Shown here one piece after another: positions 14,444 to 25,371 of a stretch of DNA of 64,000 bases. The DNA is from Piscinibacter gummiphilus (GTDB taxonomy: Bacteria; Pseudomonadota; Gammaproteobacteria; Burkholderiales; Burkholderiaceae_C): contig NZ_CP136336.1 of the NCBI RefSeq assembly GCF_032681285.1, positions 2,963,001 to 3,027,000 of the forward strand. Reading direction: 5' to 3'. Within the stretch, counting starts at the first letter, position 1, and every line of letters starts with the position of its first letter. The notes under the pieces were generated by a model. The model did not search any database, had not been told where the DNA came from, and saw nothing but the letters and a program-made list of their open reading frames with translations. The position numbers were made by a program, and so were the translations under genes.

Positions 14444-17400
14444 GTCTTCGCCGCCGCCAGGCGGCTGCGCAGCGCGTCGAACGACATCGCGGCGTGCAGC
14501 GACGCGGCGAACTTGTCCGGCAGGCTGATCACCGTCTCGAAGGGGCGGAAGTCGGCGTTCTCACGGTCGTCGAGGAAGCGGATGGCGATCGAGCCGCCCT
14601 CCTTTTCCAGGAACGCGCGCACGGCATCCATGCCGACCCCGCGGCCCGACACCTCGGTCACCTGTTCGGCGGTCGAGAAGCCCGAGCGGAAGATGAGCTG
14701 GGCCACTTCCTCGGCGCTGGTGCTGGCGCCGCGCGTGAGCAGGTTCTGCTCCAGGGCCTGTTTGCGGATCTTGCCGAGCGCGAGACCGCGACCGTCATCC
14801 TTCAAATGGATCCACAGCTTGCCGTCGTCCACGCGCAGGCGCAGGTCGATGCGGCCCGCTTCGGCCTTGCCGGCCTGGGCGCGCTGGGCCGGTGCTTCGA
14901 TCCCGTGGTCGACCGAGTTGCGCAGCAGGTGGGTGAAGAGGTTCTTCAGGAGCGACGACGCCTGCGTGCGCACCATCAGGCCGTGGTCTTCGATGTGCAC
15001 CTGCGGCGCCGCCTTGCCCAGCTCCTGGGCCAACGACGGCAGCGACTCGATCGTGCCCGCGAGGATCTCGCCGATGGGCTTGGTGCCCAGCATGTGCAGC
15101 GTGCTGCCCACGTGCTGCAGCGCGAGGCGCATCGCGTTGGCGTCGCTGTGGTCCACGCCCATCAGCAGCGAGAGCGTCTCGGCCACGGTGTCGCGCTCGA
15201 CCATCAGGAACTTCTCGACGGCCGCACGCCGGCCCGGGCCCTTGCGGCCGAGCACGGTGTCGTTCACATGGGCGTACTGCTCGATCAGCTCACTCACTTG
15301 CGCGAGTTCGGCCAGCAGCACCGGCTGCTCCCACGCGGCTTCGGCATCCTTGCGCAGGTCGTCGTAGTGCTGCTCGGTGGTGTGCACCTGGTTGGTGAGC
15401 CCAAGGAAGCCATACGTCCGCGCGTTGCCCTTGATGGTGTGCATGTTGCGGAACAGCAGGTTGATCGCGTCGAGGTTCTTCCCGGCCGTCTTCTCGATCA
15501 GCGCCTTGTTCTCGGCGAGGAAGCCGCGGGCCGAGTCGATGAACTCGTGGAACTTCTCCTGGCTCACCGCGAGGATCTCGCCGATCACCTGCAGCTCGCG
15601 CTTGCGGGCGTTGGCTTCGGCTTCCAGGCGCTTGAGTTCGGTCACGTCGCGCACGCAGAGCATGAGCTTGTCGACCGTGCCTTCGTCGTTGGCAATCGGC
15701 GACCACGAGAGGGCCAGCGACTTCACGCTGCCGTTGGCCAGCGTCTTGTCGAACTCACTCACCAGCAAGTGCGAGTTGAACTCGTAGTTCATCTCGTCTT
15801 CGCCGATCACCGAGGCGATGGCCGCATCCACCTGTGAGAGCAGGTCGGCACCCAGGCTGGTGTTGGTGAAGATGAGGTCCATCAGCGAGGCACCGGCGAT
15901 CTCCTTCGTCTCGAGGATGGTCTCCAGGTAGGCCGAGTACTCGGGGTGGATGGTGCCGCCCGAGACCACCGTGAGCACGCCCTGCGGCATGTTCTGCAGC
16001 ATCGCGTTGATGTCGTTGGTCTTCTGGCGCACCTGGGCGGTGCGCTCGGCCACGCGCTTTTCGAGCGAGGCATACAGCAGCGCGTTGTCCAGCGAGACCG
16101 AGAGCTGGCCGGCGATCAGCGCCACCGAGTCGAGGCGGTCGCCGCTGAAGGCGTTGCGGCGCTGCCGGTTCTCGAGCACCAGCATCGCGTGCAGATGGCC
16201 CTGCTTGACGATCGGCGAGAACATCATCGAGCACTGCTCGAGCTTCTGCGCAAAGGCGTCTTCCGAGAATCGCTCGTCGCGCACCACGTCTTCGATCAGC
16301 AGCAGCTCGCGGGTGCGCTCGGCGTAGCGGAAGGCCGAGAGGGCCAGCTCGCCGGCCGCACCGGCCTCGTCCACCGTCTGCGGCTTCGCATCGCCCAGCG
16401 TGTGCGCCATCACCCAGTCGGTCGAGCCCTCTTCCGGCCGCACGATCAGCTGCACGCCGGTCGCGCCGGTGATGGTGCCCAGCACCTTGCCCACGCGGTC
16501 GGTCAGCCTGGCGAGCACCGTCTCGGAGCTCAGCGCCTGCGAGGCGCGCAGCACGGCCATCAGGTCGAGCATTTCGGCGCCGACCACGGCCGTGGTCTTG
16601 CCTGAGTCGCTGCGCGAGAGGCCCTTGCCCGAGCGCAGGAAGGCATGCTGGCGGCGCAGCTCCTTCACCTTGCCGGCGGCGCCCCAGGCGTCGTACATCT
16701 CGCACGCAGCCGAGAGGATGGGCTTGGCCGCTTCTTCCATGCCCTGCGACAGGCGGAAGAGCGCCGCTCGCTCATGGATCAACGCCTTGTGCCACGGGCG
16801 CGACACATCCTTCGCGGCAGCCAGGGCGGCATCGAAGGCCGCACCGGCCGTCCACACCGACTCCAGCGCCCAGGCACGCTCGGCGTCCAGCCACACCGCA
16901 AGGTGGGCGAAGTTGGCCGGCGCGTCGGCGGCACGCGCCTTCACGAAGGCCACGGTCGTGTCGAGTTCCTCGATCAGCTTGGCACGGTCTTCCTCGGCGG
17001 CGCTGCGCAGCTGGTCGGCCAGCGAGACGCCGCGCAGCACGCGCGCCACGGCGCCGAGGTAGTAGCCCGGCGTGCGGGGCGACAGCGCCACCGCCATCGC
17101 ACTGTGCTTCGCCAGGGCCGCCATGTCGCCAAACAGCGCGGCGCGGATGGTGGCCACCATCTGGTATGTCGCAGCCGTCGTGCCGGTCGGGTCGATCTTG
17201 GTGATGTAGTCGGCTTCGTCGAAGCCGTCGTCGCTCAGCGAGCCGGCCGCCTTGGTCTCGCCGCGCAAGGCCCGCTGCAGCTGCAGGCGCGGCTGATAGC
17301 GCTGCTGGAAGTCCACGTTGCGCTGCGACACGGCAAAGTCGAGCCCGGCCTTCACCTCCGGCGTCGCCTGGGCCAGCGTGGGCATGCAGTCGAACGCCAC

Positions 17401-20400
17401 GTCGCTTGCGACGTAGCTGAAGGCGACGAAGGGCTCGCGCATGCGCATCAGGTCGGCGCGGGCGCGGTGGAATTCCGCGAGGATCGTCTCGAGCGGGTCG
17501 ATCCAGTGCGCAGCCGAGATCGCGAAGATGCAGCGGCCCAGCGCCTGTGCCTGCTCGAAGCCGCGCCTCTCGCACACCTCGATCACGTGGCGGCCCACGG
17601 CGTGGGCACCGCGGAAGTCCTGCGGGGCCCCGACCAGCACGAACGGCAGCGACGAGATCGAGCCGGCCAGCCGGCTGTGCGGGCCATGTTCGACCCAGAT
17701 CTTGTGCGCGAGCAGCGTGAGCCAGGCCCATGTCGGCGGGTCGGCAAAGTAGGCCGGCGTCGTGGTCTCGGGCAGGCTCTGGGCCTGGGCCAGCTCACGC
17801 CCGCCGCTGATCTCGGGTCGGTCGAAATCGCGCAGGCGATCCTCGCTGCGGATCCAGCCGACCAGGCGCCCCACGCCGGCCGCGAGGTCCGGGCGGATGT
17901 CGGCGGGCTTCGGCAGATCCAGGCGCGCCAGCAAGTCGAGGCCGGCCTTCATGGCGTCGACAAACTTGCTGCGCGCCACCAGGCTGTAGATCTGATGGCG
18001 CAGTGCACCGCTCAGCAACTCGGGCGCGAAGCCGGCCTCGAGCATCGATTGATAGACCGCGTCCACATCGTTGTGGCGGCCGAGTTCGAAGAGCGCCTGC
18101 AAGCGCTTGACGCCCAGATCGAACACCACCTGCTGCTCGTCGGCGCCTGCCACCAGCTCGAGCGACTGCAAGGCGGCGTGCAGGAAGCGCTCGGACGCAT
18201 CGATCTGGCCGCGCGCACGCAGCGCATCGCCCTCGCCTTCGAGCAGCTTGGCGACGCGGCGGCGCTCGCTCGCGTCGAGCGTGTCGGCGGCGGTGAGGCC
18301 GGCGTGGAAATACTGCGTGGCGACCAGCGCTTCGGGCCGCTTGGCGGCGTCGAGCTGGCGCGCGAAGCCCAGGTGCAGCGCGCGGCGGTCGGCATCGGCG
18401 AGCGTGGCCAGTGCAGCCTCGCCCACGCTGGGCCGCGGCAGCGCGGGCCCGTTGTCGCCTTCGACCACGAGGCCGTCGTCGATGGCCGGGGCGAGCGCCT
18501 TGCGCAGGCGTGCCTTGGTCTGGCCGGTGGTGGCAATGAGGTCGTCCCAGCCGGCGTGGCCACCAAGGGCCGCGAGGGCGTGGACCCCTTCGACCGCCGC
18601 CTTCGGCAGCGCGGCGATGCGCGCCTGCAGCTCGGCCGGGCTGGCGGCGCCGACATAGCGGCGCACCGCATCGGCGTTCCACTCCCAGCGGGCGTCGCCG
18701 AGGGTCAGCACATTGTCGGCGCGCAAGGCATTGAGCAGCGCGAGGATGCGGCCGGGGCGGTGCTGCGTGTGGCGCTCGAGCGTGGCCGCGAGCGGGCCGG
18801 CCTCGTCGACCGACATGCGCAGCACGCTTGCGATCATCTGGGCGGCAGCGTCGGCCGAGAGCGGCGCGACGGCGAGTTCGACGGGGGCAGCGTCCTTCAG
18901 GCGGCCGGCCAGCTCGGCCGGGCCGGCGCCCACCAGAAGCAGGCCGGGGATCGGCTGGCGCCGGGCTTCGGCGCTCACGGCGGCCAGCAGCTTGAAGGTG
19001 AGCGACGGCGCGTGCTGCAGGTCGTCGGCCACCATCACCACCGGCCGCTCGGCGCTGGCCAGCGCGCGCAGCAGGCGCACGGCGGCGTCGGCGATGGCCG
19101 CTTCGGCATCGCCTTCGGGTTCGACGGCGGGGTGCTCGCCCAGCAGGCTCTGGAACTCAGGCAGCTGCGCCACGCCATAGCCGAGGCGGCCGTCGAGGGC
19201 GGCCAGGAGCTTCTCGCGCATCTGGGCCAGTTGATCGGTCGGCAGGGCCACCAGCTGGCGGCCGAGGGTGCTGAAGCCGCCAAGCGCATGCGCGCTGACG
19301 TCCGCCGACTGAGGCGTGAAACGACCGCCGGCATACCAGGCGCGACGCGTGGCGGCGATGGTGCGCAGCTCTTCGATCAGGGCCGACTTGCCGACCCCGG
19401 CGTCGCCTGCGATCCACAGCACGGGTTGCTGGCCTTCAGCCGTGGCGTCGAACACCGCGCGCAGGCGCGCGATTTCCTTGTCACGGCCGAAGCGGGTGGC
19501 CGGCGCCTTGAATTCGGCACCGAAGTCGAAGGCACCGAGCTCGAACGATTCGACTTTCTTTGCGGCCAGGCCGCGCTGCAAGCGCTGCAGGTCCTGCGCC
19601 AGGCCCTCGGCGCTCTGGTAGCGCTTCTCGGGCTCCTTGGCGAGCAAGCGCATCACCATGTCCGACAACACGGCTGGCAGCTCGGGCACGCGCGCGGCGG
19701 GCGCCTCGGGCATCTGCACCAGGTGGGCGTGCACGAGTTCGAGCAGGTCTTCGGTCTCGAAGGGCTTGTGGCCGACCAGCGCCTGGTAGAGGGTGACGCC
19801 GAACGAATAGAGGTCGGAGCGGGCATCGGGCACACGCCCTGTGCGGCCGGTGTGCTCAGGCGACATGTAGGCCCAGGTGCCGGCGATCTCGGCGTCGCCC
19901 TTCGCCTCGGCTTTGGCCGCGATGTCGGCTTCAGCCAGCATCGAGATGTTGAAGTCGATCAGCGTCGGCGCGAGGGTTTCGGGGTGGATCAGCAGGTTGC
20001 CGGGGCCGATGTCCTTGTGCACCACACCGGCCTTGTGCACGGCGGCGAGGATGCGGGCCGCGCCCAGCGCGTAATCGACCGCCTGCGCCACGCTCAGGGT
20101 GTGCTCGCGCAGGTAGTCGGCGAGCGACATGCCGCCGTCGTCGCGCAACACCAGGGTGTCGGCCGCGGGCGTTTCCAGCACCACCGGCACGCCGGCCACA
20201 TGCGCCACCCGGCGCAGCATGCTCAGCTCATGGCCGAGGCGGCGCACGGCCGGGGCACCGATGGCCTGTTTCACCACCACACGCTGGCCGTCTGGCTGGG
20301 TGCGACGCAACACGCAGGCCTGTTCGGTGCGGTAGAGCACCACTTCGGTCGGCTGGAGGGCGGGCACGCTGGCGGCAGTCGGCTGGGTTCGCTTTGTCAT
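14440..20400 (-). CDS. Ser/Thr kinase-AAA ATPase-GAF-PAS-Hpt-CheA-like histidine kinase fusion
   Basis: A 1986-residue multi-domain signalling protein. Residues 20-280 are a Hanks-type kinase: Lys44, catalytic HKD at 128-130, Asn135, DFN in place of DFG at 149-151, SPE at 180-182. Then comes an AAA/ORC-like ATPase (Walker A GDAGVGKSAL at 332-341), a long helical repeat region to about 1280, GAF (about 1287-1435), coiled coil, PAS-like domain (1450-1590), an Hpt-like helix with His1654 in NMHTIKGNARTYG, and a HATPase with CheA-type boxes (LLRNSVDHGIE near 1820, GRGVGMDAVRAF near 1930). Kinase-ATPase-GAF fusions usually end in HisKA; here the phosphotransfer part is Hpt plus a CheA-like ATPase, with no CheW domain. 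No receiver is encoded beside it. Substrates are unknown. Confidence 0.9.
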   Translation of the reverse strand: MTKRTQPTAASVPALQPTEVVLYRTEQACVLRRTQPDGQRVVVKQAIGAPAVRRLGHELSMLRRVAHVAGVPVVLETPAADTLVLRDDGGMSLADYLREHTLSVAQAVDYALGAARILAAVHKAGVVHKDIGPGNLLIHPETLAPTLIDFNISMLAEADIAAKAEAKGDAEIAGTWAYMSPEHTGRTGRVPDARSDLYSFGVTLYQALVGHKPFETEDLLELVHAHLVQMPEAPAARVPELPAVLSDMVMRLLAKEPEKRYQSAEGLAQDLQRLQRGLAAKKVESFELGAFDFGAEFKAPATRFGRDKEIARLRAVFDATAEGQQPVLWIAGDAGVGKSALIEELRTIAATRRAWYAGGRFTPQSADVSAHALGGFSTLGRQLVALPTDQLAQMREKLLAALDGRLGYGVAQLPEFQSLLGEHPAVEPEGDAEAAIADAAVRLLRALASAERPVVMVADDLQHAPSLTFKLLAAVSAEARRQPIPGLLLVGAGPAELAGRLKDAAPVELAVAPLSADAAAQMIASVLRMSVDEAGPLAATLERHTQHRPGRILALLNALRADNVLTLGDARWEWNADAVRRYVGAASPAELQARIAALPKAAVEGVHALAALGGHAGWDDLIATTGQTKARLRKALAPAIDDGLVVEGDNGPALPRPSVGEAALATLADADRRALHLGFARQLDAAKRPEALVATQYFHAGLTAADTLDASERRRVAKLLEGEGDALRARGQIDASERFLHAALQSLELVAGADEQQVVFDLGVKRLQALFELGRHNDVDAVYQSMLEAGFAPELLSGALRHQIYSLVARSKFVDAMKAGLDLLARLDLPKPADIRPDLAAGVGRLVGWIRSEDRLRDFDRPEISGGRELAQAQSLPETTTPAYFADPPTWAWLTLLAHKIWVEHGPHSRLAGSISSLPFVLVGAPQDFRGAHAVGRHVIEVCERRGFEQAQALGRCIFAISAAHWIDPLETILAEFHRARADLMRMREPFVAFSYVASDVAFDCMPTLAQATPEVKAGLDFAVSQRNVDFQQRYQPRLQLQRALRGETKAAGSLSDDGFDEADYITKIDPTGTTAATYQMVATIRAALFGDMAALAKHSAMAVALSPRTPGYYLGAVARVLRGVSLADQLRSAAEEDRAKLIEELDTTVAFVKARAADAPANFAHLAVWLDAERAWALESVWTAGAAFDAALAAAKDVSRPWHKALIHERAALFRLSQGMEEAAKPILSAACEMYDAWGAAGKVKELRRQHAFLRSGKGLSRSDSGKTTAVVGAEMLDLMAVLRASQALSSETVLARLTDRVGKVLGTITGATGVQLIVRPEEGSTDWVMAHTLGDAKPQTVDEAGAAGELALSAFRYAERTRELLLIEDVVRDERFSEDAFAQKLEQCSMMFSPIVKQGHLHAMLVLENRQRRNAFSGDRLDSVALIAGQLSVSLDNALLYASLEKRVAERTAQVRQKTNDINAMLQNMPQGVLTVVSGGTIHPEYSAYLETILETKEIAGASLMDLIFTNTSLGADLLSQVDAAIASVIGEDEMNYEFNSHLLVSEFDKTLANGSVKSLALSWSPIANDEGTVDKLMLCVRDVTELKRLEAEANARKRELQVIGEILAVSQEKFHEFIDSARGFLAENKALIEKTAGKNLDAINLLFRNMHTIKGNARTYGFLGLTNQVHTTEQHYDDLRKDAEAAWEQPVLLAELAQVSELIEQYAHVNDTVLGRKGPGRRAAVEKFLMVERDTVAETLSLLMGVDHSDANAMRLALQHVGSTLHMLGTKPIGEILAGTIESLPSLAQELGKAAPQVHIEDHGLMVRTQASSLLKNLFTHLLRNSVDHGIEAPAQRAQAGKAEAGRIDLRLRVDDGKLWIHLKDDGRGLALGKIRKQALEQNLLTRGASTSAEEVAQLIFRSGFSTAEQVTEVSGRGVGMDAVRAFLEKEGGSIAIRFLDDRENADFRPFETVISLPDKFAASLHAAMSFDALRSRLAAAKT

Positions 20401-20478
20401 TTGGGGTGGGACCTTGTGGTGAAGACCCGGGCGAGGCGGCCCAGGGGTTGTCTACGTTCGATATCGGCCGACCGTGCG

Positions 20479-20514
20479 TTTCATTGAGACGGGTAAGCCC
20501 TGAGCCGAATGAAA
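20479..20514. repeat. Inverted repeat in the kinase/TetR divergent region
   Basis: TTTCATT (20479-20485) and AATGAAA (20508-20514) form a 7-bp inverted repeat with a 22-bp spacer, in the region between the divergent giant kinase and TetR genes. Spacing of about two and three-quarter helical turns is long for a TetR operator. The second arm lies 60 bp before the preferred TetR start. It may be an operator or chance. Confidence 0.25.
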
Positions 20515-20573
20515 GGTTCTTCACGAAACCAGGCCCTATGCTCCCGACCCAGCGCCATCGCGACCCCTTGTGC

Positions 20574-21287
20574 ATGCCCGGCCGAAAACCCACCGCTGAA
20601 CCTGCCACCCGCGCCCGGCGCATGTCGCCCGAGGCGCGGCGCGAGCAGATCCTCGACAGCGCCGTCTCCTACATCGTGGAACGGGGCCTCTCCACCTTCA
20701 CGCTGGAAAACGTGGCCCACGAAGCCGGCGTGAGCAAGCCGCTGGTCTACAAATACTTCACGCGCCGCGAAGACCTGCTGCGTGCGGTGATGGAGCGCGA
20801 ATACGTCTACCTCGGCAGCCACAAGCTCGACGTGCTGCCCGACGACGTGCCGCTGGAGCCCCTCATCCGCGCCTCCAATCGCAACGCCTTCAACTACCTG
20901 TATGAGCGCGGCCCGGTGATCCGCCTGCTCGCCGGCGACCGTAGCGTGGCCGAACTCGTGCACCAGCGCGAGCGCAACGAGCGCAGCGCCATCACCGAGC
21001 ACTTCATCAAGCGCCTGATGAAGACCTACGGCGTGCCCAAAGACGTGGCCTTCATCTGCACGGTGATGACGGTGAACGCGCCCATCCTCTCGTCACGCGC
21101 CCTGAAGCGCGCCGGCATCACGGCCGAGCGGGCGGCGCAGGTGTGGAGCGATTTCGCGATGGGCGGCTGGCATGCGCTGCAGGCGCAGCAGTCCGATGCC
21201 GGCAAGCCTCCCGTGGCAAAGACGGTCAAGCCCAAGGCGGCGAAGGCAAAAGCCGCTGCTCCCGCCTCCAAGCGCCGCAAGGCCTGA
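20574..21287 (+). CDS. TetR-family transcriptional regulator
   Basis: A 237-residue repressor-type protein. The N-terminal helix-turn-helix lies at about 20-65 (REQILDSAVSYIVERG, then TLENVAHEAGVSKPLVYKYF, the recognition region). The ligand domain follows, and the last 25 residues are a lysine/alanine-rich tail (KAAKAKAAAP), as in many betaproteobacterial regulators. ATG 20574 is preferred, with ATG 20538 in frame 36 bp upstream; neither has a strong ribosome site. It precedes the amidohydrolase/serine hydrolase operon on the same strand, which it probably controls together with itself. Confidence 0.85.
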   Translation: MPGRKPTAEPATRARRMSPEARREQILDSAVSYIVERGLSTFTLENVAHEAGVSKPLVYKYFTRREDLLRAVMEREYVYLGSHKLDVLPDDVPLEPLIRASNRNAFNYLYERGPVIRLLAGDRSVAELVHQRERNERSAITEHFIKRLMKTYGVPKDVAFICTVMTVNAPILSSRALKRAGITAERAAQVWSDFAMGGWHALQAQQSDAGKPPVAKTVKPKAAKAKAAAPASKRRKA

Positions 21288-21342
21288 CTCGCGCATCGCA
21301 TAACCCTCGAATCTGCGGGTTGCCCCTGGCGCGCGTTATTAC

Positions 21343-21356
21343 ACGATCGTTATACT
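21343..21356 (+). promoter_or_regulatory. Promoter and palindrome before the amidohydrolase
   Basis: The AT-rich patch upstream of the amidohydrolase holds a -10-like TATACT (21351-21356, five of six matches) directly preceded by the palindrome ACGATCGT (21343-21350). No -35 lies at the right distance; TTGCCC at 21320-21325 is 25 bp away. A repressor such as the neighbouring TetR protein bound to the palindrome would cover the -10. The start codon is 45 bp downstream. Confidence 0.45.
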
Positions 21357-21400
21357 AATTTTCAGACCCTGCACACATCGTGGGGCGCAAGGAGATCGTG

Positions 21401-22554
21401 ATGACCTACGCCGCGAACCGCGTCTGCCACGACGCCGACAGCCACATCATGGAGACGGTCGACTGGATCGCCCGCCACACCGACCCGGCGCTGCGCGACA
21501 AGATGCCGCCGCTAAACCTGTCGAAGTCGGCGACCAACAGCTACGAATTCATCAACCAGGAAGTCGAGAAGCAGAAGGAGCGCGCCGCCCGCGGCGAGCA
21601 GCCCAACGACGTGGTGCATGGCCTGAAGGGCTGGCGTGCGCCCGGTGCCTTCGACGCCGCCGAGCGCAAGGCCGCGCTCGACGATCTGGGCTTCCACCGC
21701 CAGCTGGTCTTCTCCACCTTCTCGGCCGGCCAGTACCTCCAACACGAAGACATGGACGTGCGCTACGGCGGCGTTCGCGCGCACAACCGCGCGATGGGCG
21801 AGTTCTGCGCCGGCGACGACCGACTCATCGCCGTCGGCCAGCTCTCGCTCGCCGACCCGAAGCGCTGCGTGGAAGAGATGCACGAAGGCGTGCGCCTGGG
21901 CTGCGGCGCGTTCTGGATCCCGGGCATGCCAGCGGGCAAGAAGTCGCCTGGCCACTCCGACATGGACATCGTCTGGCAGGCCTTCTGCGACCTGCGCGTG
22001 CCCTTCATGCTGCACGTGGGGCCCAACAGCAAGACCAAGATCCCCGAGTACGAGAACAACGGCCTGCCCAAGCCGAGAGACATCACCGGCGCCGAAGACG
22101 GCGAGAACCTGCGCGTGCGCGACTTCATGGTGCTGTCGATCGCGCCGCAGCAGTTCCTGACGGCGCTCGTGTTCGACGGCGTGTTCGAGCGCTTCCCCAA
22201 GCTTCGCGGTGGCGTGATCGAACTCGGCGCCGGCTGGGTGCCCGAGTTCCTGCGCCTGCTCGACCTGTCCCAGCGCATCTTCAAGAAGGGCGACCCGACG
22301 CTCGCCGCGATGCCGATGAAGCCCTCGGAGTACATCCGCCGCGCGGTGAAGTTCACGCCCTTCCCCGGCGAAGACGTGGGCCGCATCATCCGCGACGCAG
22401 GCCCCGAGCTCTTCCTCTTCTCTAGCGACTACCCCCACCCCGAAGGCACCAACGACCCCATCGGCCGCTTCGAGCGCACCTTCACCGACATCAGCGAGGA
22501 CGCCAAGGAAATGTTCTACCGCACCAACTTCGAAAACATGATGGCGGTGCCGGC

Positions 22555-22558
<4 letters not shown>
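21401..22558 (+). CDS. Amidohydrolase-family (amidohydrolase_2) metal enzyme
   Basis: A 385-residue TIM-barrel hydrolase or decarboxylase of the amidohydrolase-2 family (relatives include ACMS decarboxylase and LigW-type enzymes). Supporting signatures are HDADSHIMET at the N-terminus (in place of the usual DxH metal motif), FMLHVGP near 205 with a likely metal histidine, and FSSDYPHPEGTNDPIGRFE near 350 with the conserved SDYPH that supplies the catalytic Asp. The start is well supported by AAGGAG eight bases upstream. Its last codons overlap the following hydrolase gene by four bases (ATGA), indicating translational coupling. The substrate is unknown; metabolism of an aromatic acid or ester under TetR control is inference. 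Confidence 0.85.
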
Positions 22559-23781
<1,223 letters not shown>

Positions 23782-23808
23782 CTGACGCTTGCAGCGAAAA
23801 CGGCGTCA

Positions 23809-23829
23809 CCGGGCTGAAGATCAGCCCGG
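23809..23829. terminator. Perfect 9-bp hairpin between convergent genes
   Basis: CCGGGCTGA (23809-23817), loop AGA, and TCAGCCCGG (23821-23829) form a perfect GC-rich hairpin. It starts 28 bp after the serine hydrolase stop and includes the stop codon of the leftward HD-GYP gene. No T-tract follows on either strand, so it would be an imperfect bidirectional terminator or RNA 3'-end stabiliser. Confidence 0.5.
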
Positions 23830-25098
23830 CTTGCCGGACTCGGCATTGAAGTAATACGCGGTGCGCCTGCGCGGCGAGAGGTAGTCGAACACCGCCGGCG
23901 GCAGCTGCGAGGGCTTCAGGGTCTTGCTGACCGTGACCTCGGGCTCCTGCTCCAGGTCGACCACGATGGCCTCGCTCTTGGGCACCGCCGGGTCGTAGAC
24001 CAGCACCGTGGGCTTGAGCGGACGCGAGGTGTTGACCGACACCACCAACGCAAGAGCGCCGTTCGACAACGCGACCACCGTGCCGGGTGGGTACACGCCC
24101 ATGCAGCGCACGAAGGTCGTCATGGCCAGGGGATCGAAGCGATCGCGTCGCTGCGCATACAGCGTCGACAAGGCCTCGTGTGGCGTCATGGCGTTGACGG
24201 GGTTCGGCGGGTTGCAAAGTTCGTCGTAGGCGTTGACGAGCGCGACGATGCGCGCCAGCAGCGAGATCTGCGGTCCGTGCAGGCCGCGTGGGTAGCCGCT
24301 TCCGTCCACACACTCGTGGTGCTGAAGAATCACCGCCTGCACCTCGGGAGGCAGCCCGAGCTTCTTGCCGATGTCGACGCCATAGGCGCAATGCTGTTGC
24401 AGCAATGCAGCCTCGGCCTTGGTCAGCGCATCGCTCTTGCGCACGATGCGCTCGGGGATTTCGACTTCACCGGCGTCATGAAAAAGCGACGCCAATCCGA
24501 CCAGCTGGATGCCGGCGGCCGGCGCCTTCATCTCCTTGGCCAGCATCATCGACAGCAGGGCGACGTTGAGCGAGTGGTAATAGGCGTCTTCGTTGCCGAT
24601 CTTGTCGGCCATCAGCCGGATGGCGATGTCCGCGTCCATGAGCATCGAGTCGGCCATCGTCTTCACCAGCTCGTCGGCCTGCTGCCGAACGACCGCGGGC
24701 TGCGAGAACATGTTCTGGTTGATGCCCTTGATCACCCGGGTACTCGACAGGAACGCCTTCTCGCACGCCGCCGATTTGGCCCGCTGGGCTTCCAGGCGCT
24801 CCAGGCGGGCCCGCTTGGCCTGGTAGAGCGAGTCGTCATCGGCGATGGCCGCCGGCGCGGCCGATGCCGGCGATGTCGCCGGTTCAGGCAGGGGCTCGCC
24901 ATCGCTCTTGGCGGGCGAATAGCGCACGCGCTGCAGGCCCAGCGACTGGATGGTGGCGATCTGCTCCAGCGTCTTGATCTTGAAGCTGGAGAAGGTAAAG
25001 GGATGCTCCACCCACGAAAGGTCGAGGTGCACATGGAGGCCCAAACACAACTGGTTGGGCGCGACGTAGTGCTCTTGGGGCGTGATCTTGTCGTCCAT
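23821..25098 (-). CDS. HD-GYP phosphodiesterase with N-terminal DUF3391-type domain
   Basis: A 425-residue protein. The first 60 residues (CLGLHVHLDLSWVEHPF and following) match the DUF3391 region often preceding HD-GYP domains. The HD-GYP domain has YYHSLNVALLS, His207-Asp208 (HDAGEVEIP) and GYP at 268-270 (HHECVDGSGYP). These residues support hydrolysis of cyclic di-GMP. A C-terminal region of about 100 residues follows the domain. The start is clear (MDDKITPQEHY). It is divergent from the universal stress cluster, with the Fnr-type box between them; the box is oriented and spaced for the stress genes. Confidence 0.9.
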   Translation of the reverse strand: MDDKITPQEHYVAPNQLCLGLHVHLDLSWVEHPFTFSSFKIKTLEQIATIQSLGLQRVRYSPAKSDGEPLPEPATSPASAAPAAIADDDSLYQAKRARLERLEAQRAKSAACEKAFLSSTRVIKGINQNMFSQPAVVRQQADELVKTMADSMLMDADIAIRLMADKIGNEDAYYHSLNVALLSMMLAKEMKAPAAGIQLVGLASLFHDAGEVEIPERIVRKSDALTKAEAALLQQHCAYGVDIGKKLGLPPEVQAVILQHHECVDGSGYPRGLHGPQISLLARIVALVNAYDELCNPPNPVNAMTPHEALSTLYAQRRDRFDPLAMTTFVRCMGVYPPGTVVALSNGALALVVSVNTSRPLKPTVLVYDPAVPKSEAIVVDLEQEPEVTVSKTLKPSQLPPAVFDYLSPRRRTAYYFNAESGKPG

Positions 25099-25292
25099 GA
25101 GGTAAAGAAAATGACCGAGCGCTCAGCCAACGGGTTGTCGGCCGCTCGGCGAGAGAACTTGAGGCTTGTTTCAGCGCCCCGCGACGTCGCCGAACTCGCC
25201 GTCGAGGCGCGGATCGGCATATCGCTGCGACCCCAGGGGCGAAGCGTGCCGCGCCCTCCGACATACGCTAGGCTCGGCCCGCACCACCGCGC

Positions 25293-25333
25293 TTGACGCA
25301 CGTCAAGCCTCGTCAGGCGCCCGGCGCTACCTT
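25293..25333 (+). promoter_or_regulatory. Fnr-type box and -10 before the stress-protein cluster
   Basis: TTGACGCACGTCAA (25293-25306) fits TTGAY-N4-RTCAA on both arms. A -10-like TACCTT (25328-25333) is centred exactly 31 bp downstream of the box centre, as in class II Fnr promoters. This predicts a transcript start near 25341 and a leader of about 31 nt before the first stress gene. Confidence 0.7.
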
Positions 25334-25371
25334 TCGCTCAGACCTTCCCAACATCAAAACGAGGCCTCCTC

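Noticed and set aside
16645..20487. 1280-codon frame antisense to the giant kinase
   Set aside because: It is a mirror of the kinase's codon bias; the product is histidine/arginine-rich with no domain.
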